A DNA stretch of 64,000 nt from Parcubacteria bacterium C7867-008 (lineage in GTDB: Bacteria > Patescibacteria > Paceibacteria > UBA9973 > UBA2103), in the NCBI GenBank assembly GCA_001189215.1, contig LFCR01000002.1:109688-173687 (forward strand). The letters are read 5' to 3'. The notes beneath the pieces were generated by a model. The model did no database searches. It worked only from the letters and a program-made list of their open reading frames with translations, and was not told the origin of the DNA. Shown piece after piece: positions 55,185 through 63,938 of this stretch. Both the position numbers and the translations under genes were made by a program. Position 1 is the first letter of the stretch, and the number at the start of each line of letters is the position of its first letter.

Positions 55185-57371
55185 CTAATAGTCTTCTTCG
55201 CTTTGAGTCTCTGCAGTAGCAGCACTGTTGTTACCAGAGAGTACATCACGTGGGCGTGAACCATCTGCAGGACCAATGACACCCTTTTCCTCAAGAATAT
55301 CCATAAGACGTGCTGCACGAGAATATCCAATACGAAGCTTTCGCTGTAGGTACGAGGTAGAGGCGCGTCCGGCCTCCTCAACCGCTGCTTTCGCTTCACC
55401 GTATAGATCATCATCAACATCGTCATCTCCACCGGAAAGCATAATCGCATCGTTAGGTGCTTCCTGGACGGCACCGCCTGTACCAGCACCAAGATCGAGA
55501 CCGCCAAGCGTACCCGCATTGTGCTGCTTAATATAGGATACGACTTTCTTTACCTCTGTTTCACTGATGTAGGCAGTTTGAATACGTACCGGTTTCTGCA
55601 TATCAGCAGATTGGTAGAGCATGTCTCCTGAACCAAGGAGAAGTTCTGCACCTGATCCATCAAGAATAGTGCGAGAATCGATCTGACTTGCTACCTGGAG
55701 TGCCATACGAGTAGGGACGTTTGCCTTGATAAGGCCGGTGATGACGTTAACCGAAGGACGCTGTGTTGAGAGTACGAGGTGTATACCCACAGCGCGGGAC
55801 ATCTGTGCTAGACGTACGATTGCCGCCTCAAGTTCGCGAGGGTAGGTCTGCATGATATCCGCAAGTTCATCGATAACAATTACGATGTATGGCATTGCCT
55901 CAGGCATGTCTGCCTTTCCGCGTTTCTTCGCAGGCTCAAATACGGTCTTATGGTAGGAATCAATGTCGCGTACCTGTTCTTCTTCAAGGATGGTGTAGCG
56001 TCGATCCATTTCCTTTGCTGCCCACTTGAGTGCCATGATGCACTTCTTAGGATCCGTGATAACGGGAGTCAGTAGGTGAGGGATACCATTATATAGAGTG
56101 AGTTCAACACGCTTTGGATCCACCATGATGAACCGAAGTTGGTTAGGACCATTGCGATAGAGGAGGGAGGTGATAACGGCATGGATAGCCACTGACTTAC
56201 CTGAACCCGTTGCACCGGCAATAAGGCCGTGTGGCATCTTAGCGATGTTTACGTAGTGAGGAGTTCCTGCAATATCACGACCAAGGCCAGCAAGGATTGG
56301 TTTGGTACTAGTGTTCCACTCAGGAGCAGAGAGCACGCCACCAAGACCAACCATCGCTTTTGATGCGTTCGGTACTTCAATACCAACAAGAGATTTGCCT
56401 GGGATAGGAGCTTCGATACGTACAGGATGTGCAGCAAGGGCTAGTTCGAGATTCTGCTGGAGTGCAACGATCTTCTGAAGACGTACTCCCTCCGCTGGCT
56501 TGATGGCATACCGAGTCACAGTCGGACCAACAGAGACTTCATCCATCTCTACAGAAATACCGAAGTTCTGGAACGTCCTCTTTATGATGTTTGCATTTGC
56601 CTTGATGTCTCCAACCCCTGGCTTGCCCTTGTCTTCTCCAAGCAGAGATACTGGAGGCGCATCATACTCTGCATCAAAGTTTGGAATAGCTGTACTTGAG
56701 GCTGAAACATTCTCTGGGCGATTGAAGTGAGTGATAGTCGGTTCTCGCTCCTCAACAGGCTGTTCCCCGGAGGCAGTTTGCTGTTCCTCATCTGGTTCTT
56801 CAGTTTCTGCACGGTCCTCTTCATCTGTTTCACCCGAAGACCTGCGACCAGGGAGTCGTACCGCACCAATAGCATTACCAGCACGTGTGCCCATGTTTCC
56901 GATTGCCTGAGCTAACACCATTATGTCCGTCAGAATTCCTACACCGACTAGTATGAGAGCGAAGAGAAGAATCAATGCTCCCCATAGACCAAAGAATTCT
57001 TCAGCAGCATGTCCGGCATAGAGACCAGCAGCTCCCCCAAGATTGGTTGAAAGATTCTGCGTGAGAATGCCCAAGAGTGTGAGAGTTGAGAAAACAATAA
57101 TAGCGATTCCTGCTGCGGTGAGCGGGCTTACGAGCATGCGTTCCAAAATGATCGCCACACCTATAAGGATAATTACGATAGGGAGGAGGAAGGCGCCCAC
57201 TCCAATAGTTCCAAATGCAAAACCAAAGACAGCTGAGCCTGCGATACCTGCTAGACCAAAGGCACCCAGTAGGAGGATTAGGCCCAGACAAATAAGCAGT
57301 ATCGATGCGACCCATTTAATGAGCGCACGGGAACTCTCCGCGTCTCTCTTTTTACTCTTTCGTTTTGCCAT
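55185..57371 (-). CDS. ftsK: DNA translocase FtsK/SpoIIIE
   Basis: The 728-aa protein has four N-terminal membrane helices, a Glu/Gln-rich linker (residues about 170-215), the motor with Walker A GATGSGKSVAIH (about residue 385), Walker B YIVIVIDELADIM and QRPSVNVITGLIKAN, and a C-terminal gamma winged helix (STSYLQRKLRIGYSRAARLMDILEEKGVIGP). It moves chromosome ends during division. No Shine-Dalgarno; TAAAAT lies 8 bases before the ATG. Confidence 0.95.
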   Translation of the reverse strand: MAKRKSKKRDAESSRALIKWVASILLICLGLILLLGAFGLAGIAGSAVFGFAFGTIGVGAFLLPIVIILIGVAIILERMLVSPLTAAGIAIIVFSTLTLLGILTQNLSTNLGGAAGLYAGHAAEEFFGLWGALILLFALILVGVGILTDIMVLAQAIGNMGTRAGNAIGAVRLPGRRSSGETDEEDRAETEEPDEEQQTASGEQPVEEREPTITHFNRPENVSASSTAIPNFDAEYDAPPVSLLGEDKGKPGVGDIKANANIIKRTFQNFGISVEMDEVSVGPTVTRYAIKPAEGVRLQKIVALQQNLELALAAHPVRIEAPIPGKSLVGIEVPNASKAMVGLGGVLSAPEWNTSTKPILAGLGRDIAGTPHYVNIAKMPHGLIAGATGSGKSVAIHAVITSLLYRNGPNQLRFIMVDPKRVELTLYNGIPHLLTPVITDPKKCIMALKWAAKEMDRRYTILEEEQVRDIDSYHKTVFEPAKKRGKADMPEAMPYIVIVIDELADIMQTYPRELEAAIVRLAQMSRAVGIHLVLSTQRPSVNVITGLIKANVPTRMALQVASQIDSRTILDGSGAELLLGSGDMLYQSADMQKPVRIQTAYISETEVKKVVSYIKQHNAGTLGGLDLGAGTGGAVQEAPNDAIMLSGGDDDVDDDLYGEAKAAVEEAGRASTSYLQRKLRIGYSRAARLMDILEEKGVIGPADGSRPRDVLSGNNSAATAETQSEEDY

Positions 57372-57499
57372 GTATCAGTATTTTACCACCTTGCGTCTAA
57401 GTGTGATCACTAAAACTTCAGAGAATCAAAGACACTCAGGTAAAAGCTTTTCAAAGAGGAGCAGAGGGGTATACTTGTCCTTGAAGACCGATAAATTCA

Positions 57500-57505
57500 T
57501 ATAAG
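57500..57505 (+). promoter_or_regulatory. -10 box for leaderless winged-helix protein gene
   Basis: TATAAG ends 6 bases before the ATG at 57512. Confidence 0.55.
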
Positions 57506-57511
57506 ACATAC

Positions 57512-58333
57512 ATGGGTGATAAGGGACAAATAAAAGACACACAGATATCTAAGACGCATGAGAATAAGGCGTCTAGTACTGATTTCGTCCTAGAAAAAAG
57601 CATATTCTCAAACATTTTTGAAAAGGACATACGTAGAGTTTACATCTATAAAAAGGTAGAACGTCTCGCCAAAGCCATTCATCTTGTTGGTCCAGCATTT
57701 AGAAATTCACCTGCACTGCGCGATCGTATGGACCATGTCGCCGTGGGTCTGGTGGACGCAGCTATACTTCCTCCTAGTTCAGCACGAGACGCTCTGTCAC
57801 GTGAACTATTGGCACTCTCAAGCGTGCTCTCAATTGGACGCACCGGAGGTCTTCTTTCGAGCATGAACGCCGAACTCATTGCTAGAGAAGCACACACTCT
57901 TCTTCAAGAAATTGCTGCATACGAAGAACCACGACTCTTCCTAGATGACGCGCCGTCACTAGCAGAGTTAGCCAAGGAGCTTGCCTCGGAGCGACACACT
58001 ACCTCATCTAGTCATCCAGCTCATGTTCAACAGGCCCTTCGTGTCCCGAGCGAACACCAGAGCAAAATGCAGGGGCCTCATTCAAGAACCATGGCAACTT
58101 CTGATAAAGGACACATAAAGGACAAATTGAAACTATCGGACAAAAATAGCGACCGACAAGAAGCAATCATTTCAGTACTTCGTTCCAAAGGCCCTTCTTA
58201 TATAAAGGATGTTTCAACCGTAATTCGTGATGTTAGCGAAAAGACCATTCAGCGTGAGCTACAAACTCTCGTAGAGCAGGGAACAGTGGTCCGTAACGGA
58301 GAGCGTCGTTGGACTACCTACGCCCTTTCTTAA
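57512..58333 (+). CDS. Winged-helix protein of unknown function
   Basis: The 273-aa protein has a central helical domain (about residues 35-155) and a C-terminal winged helix (RQEAIISVLRSKGPSYIKDVSTVIRDVSEKTIQRELQTLVEQGTVVRNGERRWTTY). A short motif with D-K-G-x-I-K-D occurs twice, near residues 3-9 and 198-205, flanking the linker. Probably a DNA-binding regulator; target unknown. It is divergent from ftsK. Confidence 0.68.
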   Translation: MGDKGQIKDTQISKTHENKASSTDFVLEKSIFSNIFEKDIRRVYIYKKVERLAKAIHLVGPAFRNSPALRDRMDHVAVGLVDAAILPPSSARDALSRELLALSSVLSIGRTGGLLSSMNAELIAREAHTLLQEIAAYEEPRLFLDDAPSLAELAKELASERHTTSSSHPAHVQQALRVPSEHQSKMQGPHSRTMATSDKGHIKDKLKLSDKNSDRQEAIISVLRSKGPSYIKDVSTVIRDVSEKTIQRELQTLVEQGTVVRNGERRWTTYALS

Positions 58334-58903
58334 GGAGAAAACCTGATCTAAATAGAAGCCGGTCTTCGTTGACTTTCTTCATGAAAACACCTATGCTTCG
58401 GGCTTGGGATAGCAGGAGAAATCTACCCAGATTTCCGGTTATCCACATTCGCGTATAGCTGTTTAGCACCTGCAGCTCTGTATACTTACACGGTACACAG
58501 AACGCATGGGGCGTAACGCTGAAACGGTTGAACGTTGACATTAACCAGGGCTTCACTTTGGTTCTGCTAAAGAGAACCCCGGACATAGTGCTCAGCAAAA
58601 GCATAGTGCTCGTCACGTAAGAAGTGGCGAGCCGGCCCGTCTCCTTTATCGGAGTGCGGGCATTCAGCACGGAAGCACTATACCGATACGGATGGATACG
58701 GAATGCTACTGAATTTTGCCAACTAGCCGATGGGGCGCGGGTCGATACTGCGTCTTGTCGGGTAGTAAAGGAATGTTCGAAAACGGTGAGTCTCTTCGGA
58801 GTTTCATTGATTACAAAAATGCAAGCGGGTGTGTGCGATGCACTTTTAGTATTTATCGCACCGCACACGCTTCGTTCAAAAACTAATTACAAAAGCAATT
58901 GTT
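58334..58903 (+). promoter_or_regulatory. Long structured leader or ncRNA region before surface protein gene
   Basis: 570 bases with no ORF I can support. It contains a TATACT (58481-58486), several strong hairpins (58608-58616/58624-58632; 58635-58644/58651-58661), a direct repeat CATAGTGCTC near 58584 and 58602, and a stem GTGCGAT/ATCGCAC (58833-58839/58855-58861) just before the next gene. There is no terminator between these and the gene, which suggests a long 5' leader of the surface protein mRNA, or a separate RNA. Confidence 0.45.
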
Positions 58904-60901
58904 ATGACAACTGCAACAACAAACGTAGTTGCAAAGATCGCAGCAGTCGTCGCAGGCCTCGGCCTCGTCGCTATGTCCTTTGCACCTGCAGTAAAGGCTG
59001 ATACGACTTCTGACCTTCAGGCTCAGATCGCATCACTTCTCGCACAGATTTCATCACTTCAGTCTCAAATGGCTGGTGGTTCAACAAGTGCAAGCGTTAT
59101 GTTCTCTAAGGACCTTACTATGGGTTCTCAGGGTTCTGACGTAACAGCTCTTCAGAACTGGCTTATCAGCAAGGGCTTTGCAATCACAGCTGGCGCTACC
59201 GGATACTTCGGTGCACAGACTAAGGCTGCTCTCGCTGCATACCAGGCTTCTGTAGGCATCTCTCCAGCAGCTGGATACTTTGGCCCGGTAACACGCGCTA
59301 AGGTAAACGCTTCTGCAGGTGGTACTACAGGCGGAACTACTGGAGGTACTACTGGTGGCAACACTGGTGGACTCAAGGGTGGTGAAGCTGATCTTCGTGA
59401 TTTCAACCTCCGCTCTGAGGAATCAGACGGTAACGAGGGTGAGACCGACGTAGAAGTAGCTACTGCTGAGTTCGATGTAGACAGTGGCGATGTAAAGGTT
59501 GAGCGTGCTGAGCTCACCATTCACGCAACAAACTCATCTCTCGAAGACAAGCCTTGGGACTTCATCGACAGCGTGTCGGTATGGTCTGATGGCAAGAAGG
59601 TCGCTGAGATGAACGCAGACAGCCGTGAGGATTGGGACGAGGAGAACGTAGAGGCTTCTATCTTCGGTGGTTCAAACACTGACGATCAGTACACTATGTC
59701 TCTCGCAGGTCTCAACCACATCGTTCGTGAGGACGACATGGCAGAGCTCACATTCTCATTCGACATCAGCGATGATATCGATGATGCTGATCTCGATCAG
59801 GAGTTCGAAGTAGCGGTTCTCGATGACGGTATCCGTGCTGTTGACTCCGAAGGAGTTGATCAGTACACAGGTAGCGACAGCGAGCTCGTAACCTTCGGTT
59901 TCGGATCTCAGGAGAACGGTAATCTCTCAATCCGCGAGGGTGATGAGAACCCTGATTCCGCTACTCTCAAGGTAGAGGATGATGAGACTTCTAACGAATA
60001 CACAGTATTCGCATTCGAAATCCGTAACTCTGATGATTCAGACACACTCATCACTGATCTTACAATCCAGGCCACAACTTCTGACACTGGCAGCTTCTCT
60101 GACGTTGTACGAAATGCAACTCTCGTAGCTGACGGCGAGGAATTCGATGGTGATATCAACAACGTCGGTTCAAACGGCGATGGAAATATCAGCTTCGATG
60201 ACATGGATCTTCAGATCGATGGTGACAGCACAACAGCTTTCGAGCTTCGTGTTGAATTCGCATCACAGTCTGGTCACTACTCTGACGGCACGACTGTCCT
60301 CTTCGGTCTTACCGCACAGGATGTTGAGGCTGAAGGTGTAGAGAGCGGTGACGATGTAGAACTTGCAGACATTGGTGGATCAGCAGCGTCTGAGACCCAC
60401 ACTGTTGCCCTCACCGGCTTCGATGTTGCTCCAGTATCTACATCTGAATCAGTTCAGACAACTGATACGATTGGTAACTCTTACGGAACCTTCGTAATCA
60501 AGTTCGATGTTACTGCTGACGAGGACGATCCAACCTTCATTGACAACACCGCAGCAAGCAGCTCGGCTTCAGCTTCAACAACCGTTGGTGCTGTATACCG
60601 TGTCCTTCGTGACGGTGCAGTCTTCGCAGGTGTGTTCGATTCTTCGAACTCAGTTCTTACATCTACTGCAGATATGGAGAGCGGTGCGTACCGTGTTGAT
60701 GCAGGTGACACTGAGACATTCACTCTCACTGTTACTATCAACCCGGCTACAGCTGGTCTCTACGCAGTTGAGCTCTACGGTGTTAACTACGCATCAACAG
60801 CTGCGCTAGCAACATCTGGTAGCGCATCTGACAACAGCACGTTCGCTGTCGACACAGATAACTCTGAGTTCGAGACCGATCCTGCTAACATCCCTGTCTA
60901 A
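58904..60901 (+). CDS. Large acidic surface protein with peptidoglycan-binding domain
   Basis: The 665-aa protein has a signal peptide (hydrophobic AAVVAGLGLVAMSFAPAVKA), a short coiled coil (SDLQAQIASLLAQISSLQSQM), a PG_binding_1 domain (SQGSDVTALQNWLISKG ... GYFGAQTKAALAAYQASVG ... GYFGPVTRAKVN), a TTGG-repeat linker (59322-59370) and about 500 very acidic residues of beta-rich repeats. It is a candidate S-layer or major surface protein. Highly regular codon choice suggests strong expression. No Shine-Dalgarno; a long structured leader precedes it. Confidence 0.85.
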   Translation: MTTATTNVVAKIAAVVAGLGLVAMSFAPAVKADTTSDLQAQIASLLAQISSLQSQMAGGSTSASVMFSKDLTMGSQGSDVTALQNWLISKGFAITAGATGYFGAQTKAALAAYQASVGISPAAGYFGPVTRAKVNASAGGTTGGTTGGTTGGNTGGLKGGEADLRDFNLRSEESDGNEGETDVEVATAEFDVDSGDVKVERAELTIHATNSSLEDKPWDFIDSVSVWSDGKKVAEMNADSREDWDEENVEASIFGGSNTDDQYTMSLAGLNHIVREDDMAELTFSFDISDDIDDADLDQEFEVAVLDDGIRAVDSEGVDQYTGSDSELVTFGFGSQENGNLSIREGDENPDSATLKVEDDETSNEYTVFAFEIRNSDDSDTLITDLTIQATTSDTGSFSDVVRNATLVADGEEFDGDINNVGSNGDGNISFDDMDLQIDGDSTTAFELRVEFASQSGHYSDGTTVLFGLTAQDVEAEGVESGDDVELADIGGSAASETHTVALTGFDVAPVSTSESVQTTDTIGNSYGTFVIKFDVTADEDDPTFIDNTAASSSASASTTVGAVYRVLRDGAVFAGVFDSSNSVLTSTADMESGAYRVDAGDTETFTLTVTINPATAGLYAVELYGVNYASTAALATSGSASDNSTFAVDTDNSEFETDPANIPV

Positions 60902-60941
60902 TAGCGACGAGAGCAATCTCGCTTAGCTACTAGCTAGAGAA

Positions 60942-60973
60942 AGCAAAAGCCCCGCGAAAGCGGGGCTTTTGCT
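60942..60973 (+). terminator. Terminator of surface protein gene
   Basis: AGCAAAAGCCCCGC (60942-60955) pairs with GCGGGGCTTTTGCT (60960-60973). Confidence 0.9.
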
Positions 60974-60999
60974 ATATGTATATGGTATTCTCACAATAT

Positions 61000-61134
61000 A
61001 TGGCAGATGACCCACGCGACCAGAAGGAAATGCGCTCATCCGTACTCCACTTCATGACCTTTACCGGTGGATTTCTGATTATCCTCACCGTAGCTTTGTC
61101 GCTTTTCAGCTACACCTCAGCTTCAGGAGTATAA
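61000..61134 (+). CDS. Small single-pass membrane protein (44 aa)
   Basis: Polar N-terminus (MADDPRDQKEMRSSVLHF) followed by one membrane helix (MTFTGGFLIILTVALSLFSY). TATTCT lies 8 bases before the ATG, so the start is leaderless-type. It sits between the surface protein terminator and the rplJ promoter. Function unknown, but the layout supports a real gene. Confidence 0.58.
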   Translation: MADDPRDQKEMRSSVLHFMTFTGGFLIILTVALSLFSYTSASGV

Positions 61135-61136
61135 GT

Positions 61137-61165
61137 TTGCGCATTGGGAGTCTTCATCGTATAGT
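61137..61165 (+). promoter_or_regulatory. Promoter of rplJ-rplL
   Basis: -35 TTGCGC (61137-61142), 17-base spacer and -10 TATAGT (61160-61165). Transcript start is expected near 61172. Confidence 0.7.
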
Positions 61166-61171
61166 CTCAGG

Positions 61172-61337
61172 GTACGGACCGAAGACAGCGAGCATCTTTG
61201 CTTTAGAGCAGGGAAGAAGACTCGCCGAGGGAAGGACAGGAAATGTATACGCATTTTCTTTCCGACTTGTCTCCACGAACGGTCCACGCAGCATGCTGCG
61301 CGGACCGTTCACGTTTCGTACATAACAAACCCAGCAC
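61172..61337 (+). promoter_or_regulatory. Likely L10-type autoregulatory leader
   Basis: About 165 bases of untranslated, structured RNA precede rplJ, ending in a strong hairpin GGTCC-A-CGCAG/CTGCG-C-GGACC (about 61282-61307). By position it corresponds to the ribosomal protein L10 leader that L10(L12)4 binds to repress rplJL in many bacteria; the conserved kink-turn was not traced base by base. Confidence 0.55.
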
Positions 61338-61832
61338 ATGGCAATTACCAAACAAAAGAAAGAGGATATCGTCGGAAAGGTCGGCGAAGCACTCGAGAAC
61401 GCGGCTTCCGTTGTTTTCGTGCACTTCAAGGGTCTCTCAGTGGCAGACACCTCTGCGATGCGCAAGAGCTTGAAGGGCGAGGGTATTGGCTACTACGTAG
61501 CTAAGAAGACTCTCCTTCGACGTGCACTTGAGGCGAAAGGATACACAGGATCAATTCCGGAACTTCCGGGTGAGATCGCAGTAGCGTGGAGCAACTCAGA
61601 TGTGACGAGCGCACCGCGCGGAATCTTCGAACACGGCAAGAAGCACAAGGATGCGCTCTCTATCGTTGGCGGTGTATTCGATGGTTCATACCTCGATGCG
61701 CGCGCAATGATGGCAGTAGCTACCATCCCACCGGTACCGGTACTTCGTGGCATGTTCGTCAACGTGATCAACAGCCCAATCCAGGGTCTCGTAATCGCGC
61801 TCGACCAGATTGCGCAGAAGAAGGCAGCATAA
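61338..61832 (+). CDS. rplJ: 50S ribosomal protein L10
   Basis: The 164-aa protein (MAITKQKKEDIVGKVGEALENAASVVFVHFKGLSVADTSAMRKSLK ... VAKKTLLRRALE ... PVPVLRGMFVNVINSPIQGLVIALDQIAQKKAA) is a normal L10, base of the L7/L12 stalk. No Shine-Dalgarno. Confidence 0.95.
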   Translation: MAITKQKKEDIVGKVGEALENAASVVFVHFKGLSVADTSAMRKSLKGEGIGYYVAKKTLLRRALEAKGYTGSIPELPGEIAVAWSNSDVTSAPRGIFEHGKKHKDALSIVGGVFDGSYLDARAMMAVATIPPVPVLRGMFVNVINSPIQGLVIALDQIAQKKAA

Positions 61833-61860
61833 CTCTTAGAAACGTTTTAATTACAATCAT

Positions 61861-62346
61861 ATGGATGAAATCAAGGATGAGACCGTGGTAGAGACGTCTG
61901 AAGAGACTTCACTTCCAGTGGCAGAAGAGACTCCTGTTGCAGCACCTGCAGCAGAAGAGGTGGAGGTAGAAGTACCTGCAAAGTTCAAGAAGATCGTCTC
62001 TGAAATTGAGGAGATGAGCGTCATGGAGCTTTCTGAGCTCGTGAAGGTCTTCGAGAAGAAGTTCGGAGTTTCTGCAGCTGCAGTAGCAGTTGCTGGACCA
62101 GCAGCAGGTGGTGCAGCAGGTGGTGAGGACGAGAAGTCCACAGCAACTGTTGAGCTTACTGACGCAGGTGCAAACAAGATTTCCGTGATCAAGGTGGTCA
62201 AGGAAGTACTTGCACTCGGTCTTAAGGAAGCTAAGGACCTCGTTGACGGCGTACCTAGCGTTCTCAAGGAGAACATCAGCAAGGACGAAGCTAACGAGCT
62301 CAAGAAGAAGCTCGAAGAGGCTGGTGCAAAGGTTACCCTCAAGTAA
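61861..62346 (+). CDS. rplL: 50S ribosomal protein L7/L12 with acidic N-terminal extension
   Basis: The 161-aa protein is about 40 residues longer than usual; the extra is an acidic N-terminus (DEIKDETVVETSEETSLPVAEE). The rest is a standard L7/L12: dimerisation helix (KFKKIVSEIEEMSVMELSELVKVFEKKFGVSAA), Ala/Gly hinge and C-terminal domain (NKISVIKVVKEVLALGLKEAKDLVDGVPSVLKENISKDEANELKKKLEEAGAKVTLK). Confidence 0.95.
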   Translation: MDEIKDETVVETSEETSLPVAEETPVAAPAAEEVEVEVPAKFKKIVSEIEEMSVMELSELVKVFEKKFGVSAAAVAVAGPAAGGAAGGEDEKSTATVELTDAGANKISVIKVVKEVLALGLKEAKDLVDGVPSVLKENISKDEANELKKKLEEAGAKVTLK

Positions 62347-62368
62347 TCTTACTCATAATCTAGCGAAT

Positions 62369-62404
62369 AAAGGACACGCCCCGCATACGCGGGGCGTGTC
62401 CTTT
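62369..62404 (+). terminator. Terminator of rplJL
   Basis: A 16-bp stem (62369-62384/62389-62404) with flanking A and T tracts. Confidence 0.9.
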
Positions 62405-62482
62405 ACCATTTGGTATCCCCGAAGTGAAGGTCGTCAAGACTTGTGCAGAGCTATAAAAGACAGGTACAATGCCATCACTTAC

Positions 62483-63058
62483 ATGGATCCTCTTGCCCGC
62501 CTGTTTGGTTCATTTGCCCGCCTCAAACTGATTCGTCTCTTCCTATTCAATGACGATACAGCGTTCGGCGTTACAGATATTTCGTTCCGTACGAAGACTC
62601 CTAAAGACCAGGTACGAAAGGAAATTACACAGTTACTTGCAGCAGAAGTAATTCGTAAGCGTACAGGGAAGGGGGTTGCAGCATATATTGCGAACAAGCG
62701 TTTCAATCATTACGAAGCCCTCATGGCATTCATGCGTGCCACTACGGATCTCAATGATGCAGATATAGTTGCAATACTTAAGAAAGCAGGAGCGCTTCGC
62801 TTGGTGGCAATGTCCGGACTCTTCACTGGTGCCATAGAGACAAAAATAGATCTTCTTATTGTTGGAGACAATCTTGATGACAAGCACCTAGAAGCAGCAG
62901 TACATTCTCTCGAAGCACATTTCGGACGCGAATTATCGTATGCTTCGTTTAGTACGGAAGACTTCCGCTATCGTGTAGGGGTCTATGATCGCCTGATTCG
63001 TGATGTCTTTGATTACCCGCACCGCACTATCCTCGATAAGATCGGGATCCGAGCCTAA
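62483..63058 (+). CDS. HTH and nucleotidyltransferase-like regulator
   Basis: The 191-aa protein has an N-terminal winged helix (LARLFGSFARLKLIRLFLFNDD ... FRTKTPKDQVRKEITQLLAAEVIRKR) and a C-terminal part (ALRLVAMSGLFTGAIETKIDLLIVGDNLD) resembling MNT-type nucleotidyltransferases, though the full GSxxxGxxxxxSDxD motif is not intact. I recall this combination in CPR genomes as a putative transcription regulator. TACAAT lies 12 bases before the ATG. Confidence 0.62.
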   Translation: MDPLARLFGSFARLKLIRLFLFNDDTAFGVTDISFRTKTPKDQVRKEITQLLAAEVIRKRTGKGVAAYIANKRFNHYEALMAFMRATTDLNDADIVAILKKAGALRLVAMSGLFTGAIETKIDLLIVGDNLDDKHLEAAVHSLEAHFGRELSYASFSTEDFRYRVGVYDRLIRDVFDYPHRTILDKIGIRA

Positions 63059-63163
63059 GAGCCCTGTCCACAGGGCTTCATGAACCCTACCAATACCCTT
63101 GGTACACTTTTAGTAAGCAGGCCTGTTTCCTGCAGGTTACTCACTTAATATCCCAAATACCTT

Positions 63164-63844
63164 ATGTTCCTCTATTCATGGGCTGATGTCCTTACGCAAT
63201 CCTTCCAGAATCTTTCTTGGGGAATTATTCAGTTTCTCCCGAATCTTCTTGCTGCGGTCATCATCTTCGTACTCGGTTGGGTTATCGGCGCTGTTATCGG
63301 TCGTCTTATTGCTCAGGTTATCTCAGCAATAAAGGTTGATCAGGCGCTTCGCTCTGCAGGTGTTGATCGTGTTGTTACTCGCGCAGGATTCACCCTTAAC
63401 TCGGGTGCATTCCTCGGTGCTCTCGTAAAGTGGTTCTTCATCGTTCTTGGTCTCCTTGTCGCACTTAGCGTCCTTGGCCTTAACGATGTAAGCATGTTCC
63501 TCGGTGCGGTAGTACTCGGCTACCTTCCACAAGTCATCATCGCAGTACTCATCCTTATGGTTGCAGCGGTGGTTGCAGAGGCAGTGCAGCGTCTTGTTTC
63601 AGCAAGTGCACATGCAGCAGGTATTCGCTCAGCGAATCTCCTTGGTGCTATCGCTCGCTGGGCTATCTGGATCTTCGCTATCCTTGCAGCACTTAACCAC
63701 CTTCAGGTGGCCAATGAGCTCATCCAGCCGCTCTTCACAGGCATCGTAGTAGCGTTTGCTCTGGCATTCGGCCTCGCATTCGGCCTCGGTGGCCAGCAGG
63801 CAGCTGCTAAGATGATCGAGAAGCTCCAGCACGAGGTTAAGTAA
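63164..63844 (+). CDS. MscS-type membrane protein with TM-helix repeats
   Basis: The 226-aa protein has five or so hydrophobic helices. The first (IIQFLPNLLAAVIIFVLGWVIGAVIGRLIAQVISAIKVDQALRSAGVD) and later segments (LPQVIIAVLILMVAAVVAEAVQRLVSASA) match the conserved TM helix repeat found in mechanosensitive-channel-like proteins; AFALAFGLAFGLGGQQAAAKMIE resembles the MscS pore-lining helix. The cytoplasmic vestibule of MscS is missing, so it is a minimal form. Confidence 0.8.
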   Translation: MFLYSWADVLTQSFQNLSWGIIQFLPNLLAAVIIFVLGWVIGAVIGRLIAQVISAIKVDQALRSAGVDRVVTRAGFTLNSGAFLGALVKWFFIVLGLLVALSVLGLNDVSMFLGAVVLGYLPQVIIAVLILMVAAVVAEAVQRLVSASAHAAGIRSANLLGAIARWAIWIFAILAALNHLQVANELIQPLFTGIVVAFALAFGLAFGLGGQQAAAKMIEKLQHEVK

Positions 63845-63860
63845 TACCTACGTTTCTAGG

Positions 63861-63898
63861 GAAAACAGCCACCTCAAAAGGGTGGCTGTTTTCTTTTT
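63861..63898 (+). terminator. Terminator of MscS-like gene
   Basis: GAAAACAGCCACC (63861-63873) pairs with GGTGGCTGTTTTC (63881-63893), then TTTTT. Confidence 0.92.
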
Positions 63899-63909
63899 AG
63901 ACCCTTTAG

Positions 63910-63938
63910 TTGACAGGCATTTTTGCCTCCTATATACT
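63910..63938 (+). promoter_or_regulatory. Near-consensus promoter at right edge
   Basis: -35 TTGACA (63910-63915), exactly 17-base spacer and -10 TATACT (63933-63938). No ORF starts in the last 60 bases; the strength suggests a stable RNA or highly expressed operon beginning outside the window. Confidence 0.8.

Noticed and set aside
58314..58868. 184-aa minus-strand frame in the intergenic region before the surface protein
   Set aside because: Composition is not protein-like, no promoter or ribosome site; it crosses several hairpins of the plus-strand leader.
59322..59370. Short GGT/ACT repeats as a possible CRISPR or mobile repeat
   Set aside because: They encode the TTGG linker of the surface protein; no spacers, and the frame is maintained.
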